From: Crenobacter caeni
GTDB lineage: Bacteria > Pseudomonadota > Gammaproteobacteria > Burkholderiales > Chromobacteriaceae
Reading direction: 5' to 3'
Length of the DNA: 64,000 nt
Assembly (NCBI RefSeq): GCF_010435965.1
Contig: NZ_JAAGAA010000010.1
Coordinates: forward strand, 123,606-187,605
How positions within the stretch are numbered: the stretch's first letter is position 1; each line of letters opens with the position of its first letter. Of the stretch, positions 1 to 8,436 are shown one piece after another. Below the pieces are notes generated by a model. The model worked only from the letters and a program-made list of their open reading frames with translations, was not told the DNA's origin and ran no database searches. A program made the translations under genes and the position numbers.

Positions 1-126
1 CGGGTCCTGCACCAACAGCGGCGCCGCGTAGCCCTGGCTTGCGAGCATCTTGGACAGCAGTTTCAGGTTGGCCGGCTCGTCGTCGATGGCGAGGATGCGG
101 GCGCTCTGGTGGTTCGGGTCGATCAT
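1..126 (-). CDS. Response regulator receiver protein, 5' part only
   Basis: The first 42 residues are visible before the window edge. They begin MIDPNHQSARILAIDDEPAN, and the IDDEP acidic pair is typical of the start of a CheY-like receiver domain. The start codon overlaps the stop of the upstream hybrid kinase in an ATGA-type overlap, so the two are almost certainly co-transcribed and translationally coupled. The output domain lies outside the window, so whether it is a DNA-binding, c-di-GMP or stand-alone regulator cannot be told. Confidence 0.75.
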   Translation of the reverse strand, partial: MIDPNHQSARILAIDDEPANLKLLSKMLASQGYAAPLLVQDP

Positions 127-2771
127 GCGATGGTCTCGGGCCTGCTGGCCGCCTCCGCAAGCAGGCGGTCGACGGTCTCCAGGAACTGTGGAATATCGAG
201 TGGCTTGGTCAGGTAGGCGGCAAAACCGGCAGCTAGGCCGCGCTCGATATCGCGCGGCATGGCGTTGGCGGTGACGGCGACCACCGGCACCCGGCTTAGC
301 GAGCGTTCGGCGCGCAGGATGCCCAGCAACTGGTAGCCGTCCATCTGCGGCATGTTGACGTCGAGCAGGATCAGGTCAGGCCTTGTCTCCAGCGCGAGTG
401 CCAGCCCCTGCTGGGCGTCTTGCGCGCTCGAAAAGTCGACCGGGTGGCGCCGCGCGAACAGCTGGCCGACCAGTTTGAGATTGGCTGGATTGTCGTCGAC
501 GTAGAGCACCCGCTGGCGCGGACGTGCTGCATCCTGCACGTCCATCCGGGCGCTGGCCGCCGCTTGACCGGCCTGGACCGCGTCGGCAAGCGGCATGCTG
601 AAATGGAAACGGCTGCCGACGCCCTCTTCGCTGATGGCACCGATCTCGCCACCCATCAGTTCGACCAGCCGCTTGCAGATGCTCAGGCCGATGCCGGTTC
701 CCTCGACCGAGCTGTTTTCCACGCCCAGCCGGTTGAAGGGCTCGAACAAACCTCCCAGCTTTCCTGCCGGGATACCCGGCCCGGTGTCGGCGACCTCCAG
801 CGTCAGCCGGCCGTCTTGTACCCGGCTCGACACCTGCACGCTGCCGCCATCGCGGTTGTACTTGATCGCGTTGGAGAGCAGGTTGAGCAGCACCTGCTTG
901 AGGCGGACGCGGTCGCCCTGCATGGTGCCGGACACCGCGACAGGCGCCAGCGAGATGCCGCGCGCACGCGCCAGCGGCAACACCAGATGCATGCACTCGT
1001 CGACCAGTTCACGCGCGTCGACCGGTTCCGGGGAGAGTTCGACGCGGCCTGCCTCGATCTTGGCAAGGTCCAGCACCTCGTTGATCAGCGCGAGCAGGTG
1101 ACGGCCGGCCTTAAGGATCTCGGCGACATTGTCGTGCTGGTCCTCGTCGAGCGCGTCGTCGAACTCGAGCATCTGCGCGAAACCGATCACCGCATTCAAG
1201 GGCGTGCGCAACTCGTGGCTCATGCTGGAGAGGAAGCTCGACTTGGCCTGGTTGGCCGCGTTGGCTTCGGTCAGCGCGGTCTCCAGCGCCTGGCTGCGCG
1301 CAATCTCCTCGCTGTGGTCGCTAAAAGTATTGAAGCTGTAGAGCAGCGAACCGTCATGCACGTCGCGGATCGGCTGCACGCTGCTCAGGCTGAAGAATTT
1401 GCTGCCATCCGGGCGACACAGCTGGGCGAGCCCTTGCCAGCTGCTACCGTTCTCGATCGCCGCAACGATCAGGGGAAAAATAGTGGCCGCAGACTCTGTC
1501 GTGGCGATACAGTCGAAACGCCGGCCGAGCACATCTTCGCTGCGTACACCAACCATCCGCTCATAGGCCGGGTTCACGTAGATGATGCGGTGTGCCGCGT
1601 CCGCCACGCGGATCGCCTGGTCGGTACTTTCGACCAGACGGCGAAACAACTGCAATGCGTCCTCTGTCTGCTTGCGCGCCGTGATATCGGCATGCAGCCC
1701 GATCACGCGCTGCGGCAAGCCATCGGCGCTACGCTCGACAATGGTGCCGCGGCTATGGATCCAGATGTAATGACCGTCCTTGTGCCTCAGGCGGAATTCG
1801 ACGGAGTAGCTGTCTTGCTGTCCGGCCAGATAGCCAAAAAAGGCCGTCCTCGTGCCCAGCCTGTCGTTAGGGTGGAGCATCGACAGCCAGGCGTCGAGGG
1901 TCGGTGCCAACTCGCCCTGCGCATACCCCAGCATCGCTTCGTAGTGGCCGGAGAACTTCACCTGCCCGCTCGACAAATGCAGGTCCCACACCCCTTCGCC
2001 CGCACCGTCGATGGCGAAGGCAAAGTGCGTTTCCAGATTCTTGCGCCGCGTGGCGTCGTGGACCACGAGCAGGCAGCGCCGCTTGCGGTCCGCGTCGGGC
2101 AAGCGCGAACCGGACAGCTCGAAAAAATGCTGCCGCCCATCGACGCGAATCCACAGCGGCAGGTCACTGCACTGCCCGCTGCCGATCGCCTCGGCCAACG
2201 CCACGCGTAGCTGGCCAGCCGAGACCGTATCGAAGGCCTCGTCTACGTTGCGGCCAAGCAGCTGGCAACAGAATACCGGTCCGTCGTGGCATTCGGCGCC
2301 ATGGCCGATCCGCAGGAAACGGCCGTCCTCGTCCAGTTCGATCAGGGTGTCCGGAATCGCGCTCAGCGTCGCCGACAGCTGCTCTGCTGCCAACCGCGCA
2401 GAGCGCTCGGCCTCGTAAAGCGGGGTGATATCGGTACGGATCGAGATATAGCGCTCGGGCAGGCCGTCGGCGCCGGGAATCGGCGTGATGGTTGAACGCA
2501 CCCAGTAGAGCGAACCGTCGAGCCGGCGGTTGCACACGTCGCCCTGCCAGCTTTCTCCCGCACTGATGGTCGACCACATCGACGCGTAAAAGGCGGCGTC
2601 GTGCATGCCGGATTTGAGCAGCCGGTGGTTCCGCCCGATCAGCGCCTCGCGCGGGTAACCGCTGGTTTCGCAGAACTTGTCGTTGACCTCAAGGATATTG
2701 CCCGCAAGATCAGTAACACTGACAATCGCGTGCGCATCAAGCGCCCGCCGTAAAGCCAGCAGGGAATCCAT
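123..2771 (-). CDS. Multi-PAS hybrid sensor histidine kinase
   Basis: This 882-residue protein has no obvious membrane segment, so it is probably a cytoplasmic sensor. About four PAS/PAC units fill residues 10-490. A HisKA domain follows with SMSHELRTPLN (phospho-acceptor H519), then a HATPase domain and a C-terminal receiver with LLDVNMPQMDG (D804) and a conserved TKP lysine motif. ATG 2771 is preferred over the upstream ATG at 2807 because GGAAGG lies just before it and the PAS domain starts directly after. The downstream receiver gene overlaps its stop, which suggests a phosphorelay pair. The signal is unknown; PAS repeats suggest redox, light or small-molecule sensing. Confidence 0.9.
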   Translation of the reverse strand: MDSLLALRRALDAHAIVSVTDLAGNILEVNDKFCETSGYPREALIGRNHRLLKSGMHDAAFYASMWSTISAGESWQGDVCNRRLDGSLYWVRSTITPIPGADGLPERYISIRTDITPLYEAERSARLAAEQLSATLSAIPDTLIELDEDGRFLRIGHGAECHDGPVFCCQLLGRNVDEAFDTVSAGQLRVALAEAIGSGQCSDLPLWIRVDGRQHFFELSGSRLPDADRKRRCLLVVHDATRRKNLETHFAFAIDGAGEGVWDLHLSSGQVKFSGHYEAMLGYAQGELAPTLDAWLSMLHPNDRLGTRTAFFGYLAGQQDSYSVEFRLRHKDGHYIWIHSRGTIVERSADGLPQRVIGLHADITARKQTEDALQLFRRLVESTDQAIRVADAAHRIIYVNPAYERMVGVRSEDVLGRRFDCIATTESAATIFPLIVAAIENGSSWQGLAQLCRPDGSKFFSLSSVQPIRDVHDGSLLYSFNTFSDHSEEIARSQALETALTEANAANQAKSSFLSSMSHELRTPLNAVIGFAQMLEFDDALDEDQHDNVAEILKAGRHLLALINEVLDLAKIEAGRVELSPEPVDARELVDECMHLVLPLARARGISLAPVAVSGTMQGDRVRLKQVLLNLLSNAIKYNRDGGSVQVSSRVQDGRLTLEVADTGPGIPAGKLGGLFEPFNRLGVENSSVEGTGIGLSICKRLVELMGGEIGAISEEGVGSRFHFSMPLADAVQAGQAAASARMDVQDAARPRQRVLYVDDNPANLKLVGQLFARRHPVDFSSAQDAQQGLALALETRPDLILLDVNMPQMDGYQLLGILRAERSLSRVPVVAVTANAMPRDIERGLAAGFAAYLTKPLDIPQFLETVDRLLAEAASRPETIA

Positions 2772-3031
2772 GGCAAGCCTTCCAACAGAAGCGCCCCACT
2801 GGCGCACAACACCACTTTACAGACATGGTTACTCAGGCGCAGATATTACATTGCAATACAGAAACCTCAAACATCTTCAGCATCGTGCCGTATCCACCGG
2901 CAGTCACACCAGCACTGCCGGAATATAGAACGCAAAGAGTGCTTCCAAAGGCAAAATCGTAGCCCTACTGTCCAGCGCTGACTCTGCGTCTCCTGAAAGC
3001 AATCCCCTCCCGCCCCGCCTTAGAGCTTGCC

Positions 3032-3142
3032 ATGCCCAGCCTGCTGTTTCCCGCCCTGTGCATGCTGTTGCTCGCCTACACCAACCGGTTTCTCGCGCTG
3101 GCCGGCGTGATCCGCAACCTGTGCAAGGACGACCGGCAGGCC
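3032..3142 (+). pseudogene. DUF2721 membrane protein fragment
   Basis: A short open stretch reads LLLAYTNRFLALAGVIRNL, which matches the conserved central segment of DUF2721 membrane proteins. The reading frame beyond it is unrelated sequence and no full-length gene exists. It is a broken remnant sitting next to another pseudogene. Confidence 0.5.
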
Positions 3143-3165
3143 CCGGAGCCGTCGGCCAGATGTAG

Positions 3166-3691
3166 GAGCTGGGCGAGCCGTCCTTCGGGCTGCAGGTGGG
3201 CTTTGACAACGCGGCTGCCAGCGTGTGGTTTACCAGGGGGTCAGGCTGGCGGACGACATGCGCGTGCATTCGCGCCGACGGCTACCGCGAAGCCGCCGAA
3301 GTCGCCGGCCTGCACGCGCCGCACATCATCAACATCCCGGGTTCGGAAGAACGTATCGTGCAGGCGGCGGGCACGGCGATCGCTGCCGACACCGCCATCG
3401 ACGGCATCATCTGCTCCAACGACTGGGCCGCGCTGGGCGTGCTGTTCTAGGCGCAGCGGCGCGGCATCCGGGTGCCCGAGGCCCTGTCCGTCGTCGGCTA
3501 CGGCGACCTGGACTTTGCCGCAAGCCGCATCCCGCCCCTGACCACCCTGCGCCCGCACCGCGGGCAGATCGGCAGCAAACCAATGCAGGCGCTGATCGGG
3601 TGCTGCGAGCAGCCCAAGGGACAGTTGGCAGGACATTCCCCTCGACGTCGGCTTCGACCTGATACCCCGCGATACCAGCCGCATCGTCTGA
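3166..3691 (+). pseudogene. LacI-family transcriptional regulator remnant
   Basis: The frame carries pieces of a LacI/GalR effector domain in order: VGFDNAAASVW, RADGYREAAEVAGL, DGIICSNDWAALGVLF, then VPEALSVVGYGDLDFAAS and PPLTTLRPHRGQIGS. An in-frame TAG at 3448-3450 interrupts it. A frameshift near 3625 moves the last piece (PLDVGFDLIPRDTSRIV) to another frame, and the helix-turn-helix part is missing. The family assignment is by motif recognition. It is surely nonfunctional, and its former target operon cannot be named. Confidence 0.7.
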
Positions 3692-3859
3692 CCGCGCGCC
3701 CAGGCCAAGCCCGTAGCCTCTCCCCTCGCCCCGCCCATCGCGCACGGCAACAAGCGCGGCCCCCTCAATACGACCCAGACCCAGCCCCGCACTGCAGACG
3801 CCGGCGTGACACGCCCTGCGCGACGTCGCCGCGCCACACACGCGCGAAATATTTCGCTT

Positions 3860-3873
3860 TTGATCGTTATCGA
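3860..3873 (+). promoter_or_regulatory. FNR/Anr-type box upstream of pflB
   Basis: TTGATCGTTATCGA differs from the FNR consensus TTGAT-N4-ATCAA at one position. It lies about 200 bp before the GTG start of pflB, in an otherwise gene-free stretch (3692-4073) with AT-rich patches near 3930-4020. Oxygen-controlled induction of pyruvate formate-lyase by FNR is well known in other bacteria, so this is a plausible activator site. The distance to the real transcription start is unknown. Confidence 0.55.
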
Positions 3874-4073
3874 ACATTCTCGAAAGCGCGCACCCGGCTA
3901 GGATATACGCAAACAATCCATGTAATTCATATATTTAGAATATCAACGGCGAGTGCATGCTCGTTTTACGTTGAGTGAAGATCATGCCTTCGTTACAATC
4001 ATAGCGCTTCGATATGTAACAAAACGACCAGATCGAACACCCATCAGACTTTCAAATCTCCAAGGAGCGCACC

Positions 4074-6329
4074 GTGGAAGCGATCAACCAGAACATGCTG
4101 TCGGCCGACCCGTGGCGCGACTTTGCCGTCGGTGAATGGCAAAGCCGTGTCGACGTGCGCGACTTCATCCAGCGCAACGTCACCCCGTACCAGGGCGACG
4201 ACAGCTTCCTCGCCGACGCCACCGCGCGCACCCGCGGCATCTGGGACACACTCTCCGTCCTCCTGAAAGAAGAACGTGAACGCGGCGTGCTCGACGTGTC
4301 CGCCGACCGCGGATCCAGCATCACTGCGCACGCGCCGGGCTACATCGACGAGCAAAACGAAGTGATCGTCGGCCTGCAGACCGACGCGCCCTTGAAACGT
4401 GCGATCATGCCCAACGGCGGCCTGCGCATGGTCGAGAACGGCCTCGCAGCGTTCGGCTTCAAGATCGACCCGCTGGTGAAGGAAATCTGGGAGAAGTACC
4501 GCAAGAGCCACAACCAGGGCGTGTTCGATGCGTACACCCCCGAGATCCTCGCCGCGCGCAAGTCCGGCGTGATCACTGGCCTGCCCGACGCCTACGGCCG
4601 CGGCCGCATCATCGGCGACTACCGCCGCGTCGCGCTCTATGGCGTCGACTTCCTGATGGCCGAGCGCAAGCGCGAATGGATGGCGCTGAAGAGCCCGATG
4701 ACCGACGACGTAATCCGCCTGCGCGAAGAGTGCTCCGAGCAGTACCGCGCGCTCGCCGAACTCAAGGTGATGGCGGCAAGCTACGGCTTCGACATCGCCC
4801 GTCCGGCCACCTGCGCCCGCGAAGCGGTGCAGTGGAGCTACTTCGCGTACCTGGCCGCGGTGAAGGAGCAGAACGGCGCGGCGATGAGCTTCGGCCGCGT
4901 ATCGAGTTTTATCGATATCTACATCGAGCGCGACCTCAAGGCCGGGACGCTCACCGAGGACGCCGCGCAGGAGATGATCGACGACCTGGTGATCAAGCTG
5001 CGCATCGTGCGTTTCCTGCGCACCCCGGAGTACGACGCACTGTTCTCCGGCGACCCGACCTGGGTGACCGAATCGATCGGCGGCATGGGACTGGATGGCC
5101 GCACGCTGGTCACCAAGTCGAGCTTCCGCTTCCTGAACACCCTCTACAACCTCGGCCCGGCGCCGGAGCCGAACCTGACCGTGCTGTGGTCGACCCAGTT
5201 GCCGCGCGGCTTCAAGGACTTCTGCGCCAAGGTCTCGATCGACACCTCGGCCATCCAGTACGAGAACGACGATTTGATGCGGCCGAAGTGGGGCGACGAC
5301 TACGGCATCGCCTGCTGCGTGTCGGCGATGGCGATCGGCAAGCAGATGCAGTTCTTCGGCGCGCGCGCCAACCTCGCCAAGGCGCTCTTGTACGCGATCA
5401 ACGGCGGCGTCGATGAAAAGAGCGGCGCCGTGGTGGCTCGCGGCTTCGAGCCGATCAAGGGCGACGTGCTCGACTACGAAGAAGTGATGGCCAAGTTCCT
5501 GCCGATGATGGACTGGCTCGCCAAGACCTACGTCGACGCGCTGAACATCATCCACTACATGCACGACAAATACGCGTACGAGCGCATCGAGATGGCGCTG
5601 CACGACCGCGACATCCTGCGCACCATGGCCTGCGGCATCGCCGGCCTGTCGGTGGCCGCCGACTCGCTCTCCGCGATCCGCCACGCCAAGGTACACGTGG
5701 TGCGTAACGAGGAAGGCCTCGCCGTCGACTACAGGATAGAGGGCGACTACCCGGCGTACGGCAACAACGACGACCGTGCCGACAGCATCGCGGTGTGGCT
5801 GACCGAGACCTTCATGGACAAGATCAAGGCGCAGCCCTACTTCTACAGGGGCGCGACGCCGACCCAGTCGGTGCTGACCATCACCTCCAACGTGGTGTAC
5901 GGCAAGAAGACCGGCAACACGCCGTGCGGCCGCCGCGCGGGCGAGCCGTTCGCGCCGGGCGCCAACCCGATGAACGGCCGCGACGTGAAGGGCTTCGTCG
6001 CCTCCGGCGCGTCGGTCGCCAAGCTGCCGTACGACGCCGCGCTCGACGGTATCAGCTGGACGGCGTCGGCGACGCCGGACGCGCTGGGCCACTCGCCGGA
6101 AGAGCGCATCCGCAACCTCGCCAACTGCCTGGACGGCTTCGCGGCGGCCGGCGGCTTCCACGTCAACGTCAATGTGTTCGACCGCGACACGCTGCTTGAC
6201 GCGATGGCGCACCCGGAACAGTACCCGCAGCTGACCATCCGCGTGTCCGGCTACGCGGTGAACTTCGTCAAGCTCACCCGCGAACAGCAGCTTGACGTGA
6301 TCAACCGTACCTTCCACGGCCGCATGTAA
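4074..6329 (+). CDS. pflB: Formate C-acetyltransferase (pyruvate formate-lyase)
   Basis: This 751-residue glycyl radical enzyme converts pyruvate and CoA to acetyl-CoA and formate under anoxic conditions. The active-site pair C414-C415 is in [10 protein letters not shown], and the glycyl radical site is G726 in RVSGYAVNF near the C-terminus, followed by the usual [15 protein letters not shown] tail. Length matches E. coli PflB closely. Translation starts at GTG 4074, which has AAGGAG seven bases upstream; there is no competing ATG. It leads a tight pflB-pflA-ackA-pta cluster and has an FNR-like box upstream, both pointing to anaerobic fermentation. No formate channel gene (focA) is present beside it. 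Confidence 0.97.
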   Translation: MEAINQNMLSADPWRDFAVGEWQSRVDVRDFIQRNVTPYQGDDSFLADATARTRGIWDTLSVLLKEERERGVLDVSADRGSSITAHAPGYIDEQNEVIVGLQTDAPLKRAIMPNGGLRMVENGLAAFGFKIDPLVKEIWEKYRKSHNQGVFDAYTPEILAARKSGVITGLPDAYGRGRIIGDYRRVALYGVDFLMAERKREWMALKSPMTDDVIRLREECSEQYRALAELKVMAASYGFDIARPATCAREAVQWSYFAYLAAVKEQNGAAMSFGRVSSFIDIYIERDLKAGTLTEDAAQEMIDDLVIKLRIVRFLRTPEYDALFSGDPTWVTESIGGMGLDGRTLVTKSSFRFLNTLYNLGPAPEPNLTVLWSTQLPRGFKDFCAKVSIDTSAIQYENDDLMRPKWGDDYGIACCVSAMAIGKQMQFFGARANLAKALLYAINGGVDEKSGAVVARGFEPIKGDVLDYEEVMAKFLPMMDWLAKTYVDALNIIHYMHDKYAYERIEMALHDRDILRTMACGIAGLSVAADSLSAIRHAKVHVVRNEEGLAVDYRIEGDYPAYGNNDDRADSIAVWLTETFMDKIKAQPYFYRGATPTQSVLTITSNVVYGKKTGNTPCGRRAGEPFAPGANPMNGRDVKGFVASGASVAKLPYDAALDGISWTASATPDALGHSPEERIRNLANCLDGFAAAGGFHVNVNVFDRDTLLDAMAHPEQYPQLTIRVSGYAVNFVKLTREQQLDVINRTFHGRM

Positions 6330-6382
6330 GCGGTCCGGGCGGCACTCCTCGCGGGTGCCGCCTGCTTCAGGAGCCCCCCCGA

Positions 6383-7141
6383 ATGGACACGTCCGCCCAG
6401 CCCCCCGCTGCCGACACCATCGGCTATCTGCACTCGGTCGAAACCGGCGCCGCGGTGGATGGCCCCGGCGTACGCTTCGTCTATTTCGTGTCCGGCTGCC
6501 AGTTCCGCTGCCTGTACTGCCACAACCCGGACACCTGGAAGCTGCACCACGGCCGCAAGGTCTCGGTCAGCGAAGCACTCTCCGAACTCAAACCCTACGC
6601 TGGTTTCCTGCGTTTTGCCGGCGGCGTCACCGTCTCCGGCGGCGAGCCCCTGATGCAGCCCGACTTCGTGCACGGCCTGCTCTCGGGCGCCAAGGCGATG
6701 GGGCTGAATACCGCGCTCGACACCCAGGGTTTCCTGCATGAAAACGTCGACGACGTCTGGTTCGACGTGGTCGACCTGGTGCTGCTCGACATCAAGCACA
6801 GCGACCCCGCGCAATACCAGGCGCTCACCGCGCAGCCCTTGCAGCCTACGCTCGACTTCGCACGCCGCCTCGCGCAGCTGGGCAAGAAAATGTGGATCCG
6901 CTACGTGCTGGTGCCCGGGCTGACCGACGGCTTCGACGACGTCGAGCGGCTGGCGGGCTTTGCCGCTTCGCTCGGCGACGCGGTCGAGCGCGTCGAGGTG
7001 CTGCCGTTTCACAAGCTGGGCGAAGCCAAATGGGCCGAGCTTGGCATGCCCTACACGCTTGCCGACACCCCGGCGCCGCCGCCGGAACTCACCGAACGCG
7101 TACGCGGGCAGTTCCGCAGCCGCGGGCTAAACGTCCACTGA
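6383..7141 (+). CDS. pflA: Pyruvate formate-lyase 1-activating enzyme
   Basis: This 252-residue radical SAM enzyme installs the glycyl radical on PflB. The CxxxCxxC iron-sulfur motif is seen as GCQFRCLYCHNPD near residue 40, followed by the GGEPL segment (VSGGEPLMQPDF) that binds SAM. The ATG sits 53 bp after pflB, and the partnership is the standard arrangement in bacteria. Activity requires reduced flavodoxin or ferredoxin and only proceeds anaerobically. Confidence 0.96.
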   Translation: MDTSAQPPAADTIGYLHSVETGAAVDGPGVRFVYFVSGCQFRCLYCHNPDTWKLHHGRKVSVSEALSELKPYAGFLRFAGGVTVSGGEPLMQPDFVHGLLSGAKAMGLNTALDTQGFLHENVDDVWFDVVDLVLLDIKHSDPAQYQALTAQPLQPTLDFARRLAQLGKKMWIRYVLVPGLTDGFDDVERLAGFAASLGDAVERVEVLPFHKLGEAKWAELGMPYTLADTPAPPPELTERVRGQFRSRGLNVH

Positions 7142-7167
7142 ATACCCTATTGTTGACTGAATCCGAC

Positions 7168-8379
7168 ATGACCGATTCCCTCATCCTGGTGATCAACTGC
7201 GGCAGCTCGTCGCTCAAATTCGCCCTGCAGCCGGTTGCCGGCGGCACTCCGCTGCTCTCCGGCCTCGCCGAATGCCTGGGCACCAGCGACGCCCGCATCA
7301 CCGTCAAGCAGGCCAGCGGCAAGGAAAAGTACACGCTGCAGGGCGGCGCGCACGACGCGGCGCTCGAAAGCGTGATCGGCCATCTCCGCGCACAGGGCAT
7401 GCTCGAACGCGTCGCGGCCGTCGGCCACCGCGTGGTGCACGGCGGCGAGCGCTTCAACGGCTCGGTGCTGATCGACGACGAGGTGGAAGCCGCCATCGAA
7501 TCGTGCATCCGGCTCGCACCGCTGCACAACCCGGCCAACCTGCTGGGCATCCGCGTCGCCCGCCAGGCGCTGCCGGCGCTGCCGCAAGTCGCCGTGTTCG
7601 ACACCGCCTTCCACCAGAGCATGCCGCGCGCGGCCTATTTGTACGCGCTGCCGATGAAGCTCTACCGCGAACACGGCGTGCGCCGCTACGGCATGCACGG
7701 CACCAGCCACCGCTTTGTCGCGGCCGAAACGGCGAGCATGCTGAAGCTGCCGGCCGAGCACGGCATCGTGATCGCGCACCTAGGCAACGGCGCGTCGGCC
7801 ACCGCGGTGAAAAACGGCGTCAGCGTCGACACCACCATGGGCATGACCCCGCTGGAAGGGCTGGTGATGGGCACCCGCTCCGGCGACATCGACCCGGGCA
7901 GCATCGCGTATATCGCCGAACGCCTCGGCCTCGACCTCGCCGGCGTCGATGCGCTGCTCAACAAGCAGTCTGGCTTGCTCGGTCTGTCCGGCCTCTCCAA
8001 CGACTGCCGCACGCTGGAAGATGCGGCGGCCGAAGGGCACGAGGGCGCAAAAATCGCGCTGGAAGTGTTCGCGCACCGTCTGGCCCGCCATATCGGCGGC
8101 CTGGCCATGTCGCTCGACCGCGTCGACGCGATCGCCTTTACCGGCGGCATCGGCGAGAACTCGTCGCTGCTGCGCCAGATGACCTGCGCACACCTGAAGG
8201 CGCTCGGCGTCACCCTGGACAGCGCCGCCAACCAGCGCTGCGTGCGCGGCAAGGCCGGCCGCATCGACGCGGGCCAGGGCCCCGCCGTCGCGGTGGTGGC
8301 GACCGACGAGGAAGGCATGATCGCCCTCGACACCGCCCGCCTGGCCGGCCTCGCCAGCCTGAGCGCGCTGGCCGCCTGA
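7168..8379 (+). CDS. ackA: Acetate kinase
   Basis: This 403-residue cytoplasmic ASKHA-fold kinase interconverts acetyl phosphate plus ADP with acetate plus ATP. The N-terminal INCGSSSLKFAL nucleotide-binding motif, HGTSHRFV, AHLGNGAS and FTGGIGEN are all present. It begins 26 bp after pflA and ends 57 bp before pta, so it closes the route from PflB-derived acetyl-CoA to acetate with substrate-level ATP formation. Confidence 0.97.
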   Translation: MTDSLILVINCGSSSLKFALQPVAGGTPLLSGLAECLGTSDARITVKQASGKEKYTLQGGAHDAALESVIGHLRAQGMLERVAAVGHRVVHGGERFNGSVLIDDEVEAAIESCIRLAPLHNPANLLGIRVARQALPALPQVAVFDTAFHQSMPRAAYLYALPMKLYREHGVRRYGMHGTSHRFVAAETASMLKLPAEHGIVIAHLGNGASATAVKNGVSVDTTMGMTPLEGLVMGTRSGDIDPGSIAYIAERLGLDLAGVDALLNKQSGLLGLSGLSNDCRTLEDAAAEGHEGAKIALEVFAHRLARHIGGLAMSLDRVDAIAFTGGIGENSSLLRQMTCAHLKALGVTLDSAANQRCVRGKAGRIDAGQGPAVAVVATDEEGMIALDTARLAGLASLSALAA

Positions 8380-8436
8380 CCCTTGAACCCGGAAGTCTTG
8401 CCGCCCGCACCGCGCCGCGGCCAGACGGAGCCCGAC

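Noticed and set aside
420..2210. Long plus-strand frame opposite the histidine kinase
   Set aside because: It is an antisense shadow of a high-GC gene with clear kinase motifs on the other strand.
4044..6317. 757-residue minus-strand frame opposite pflB
   Set aside because: The plus strand encodes complete pyruvate formate-lyase with its active-site and radical motifs; the minus frame has no recognised motif.
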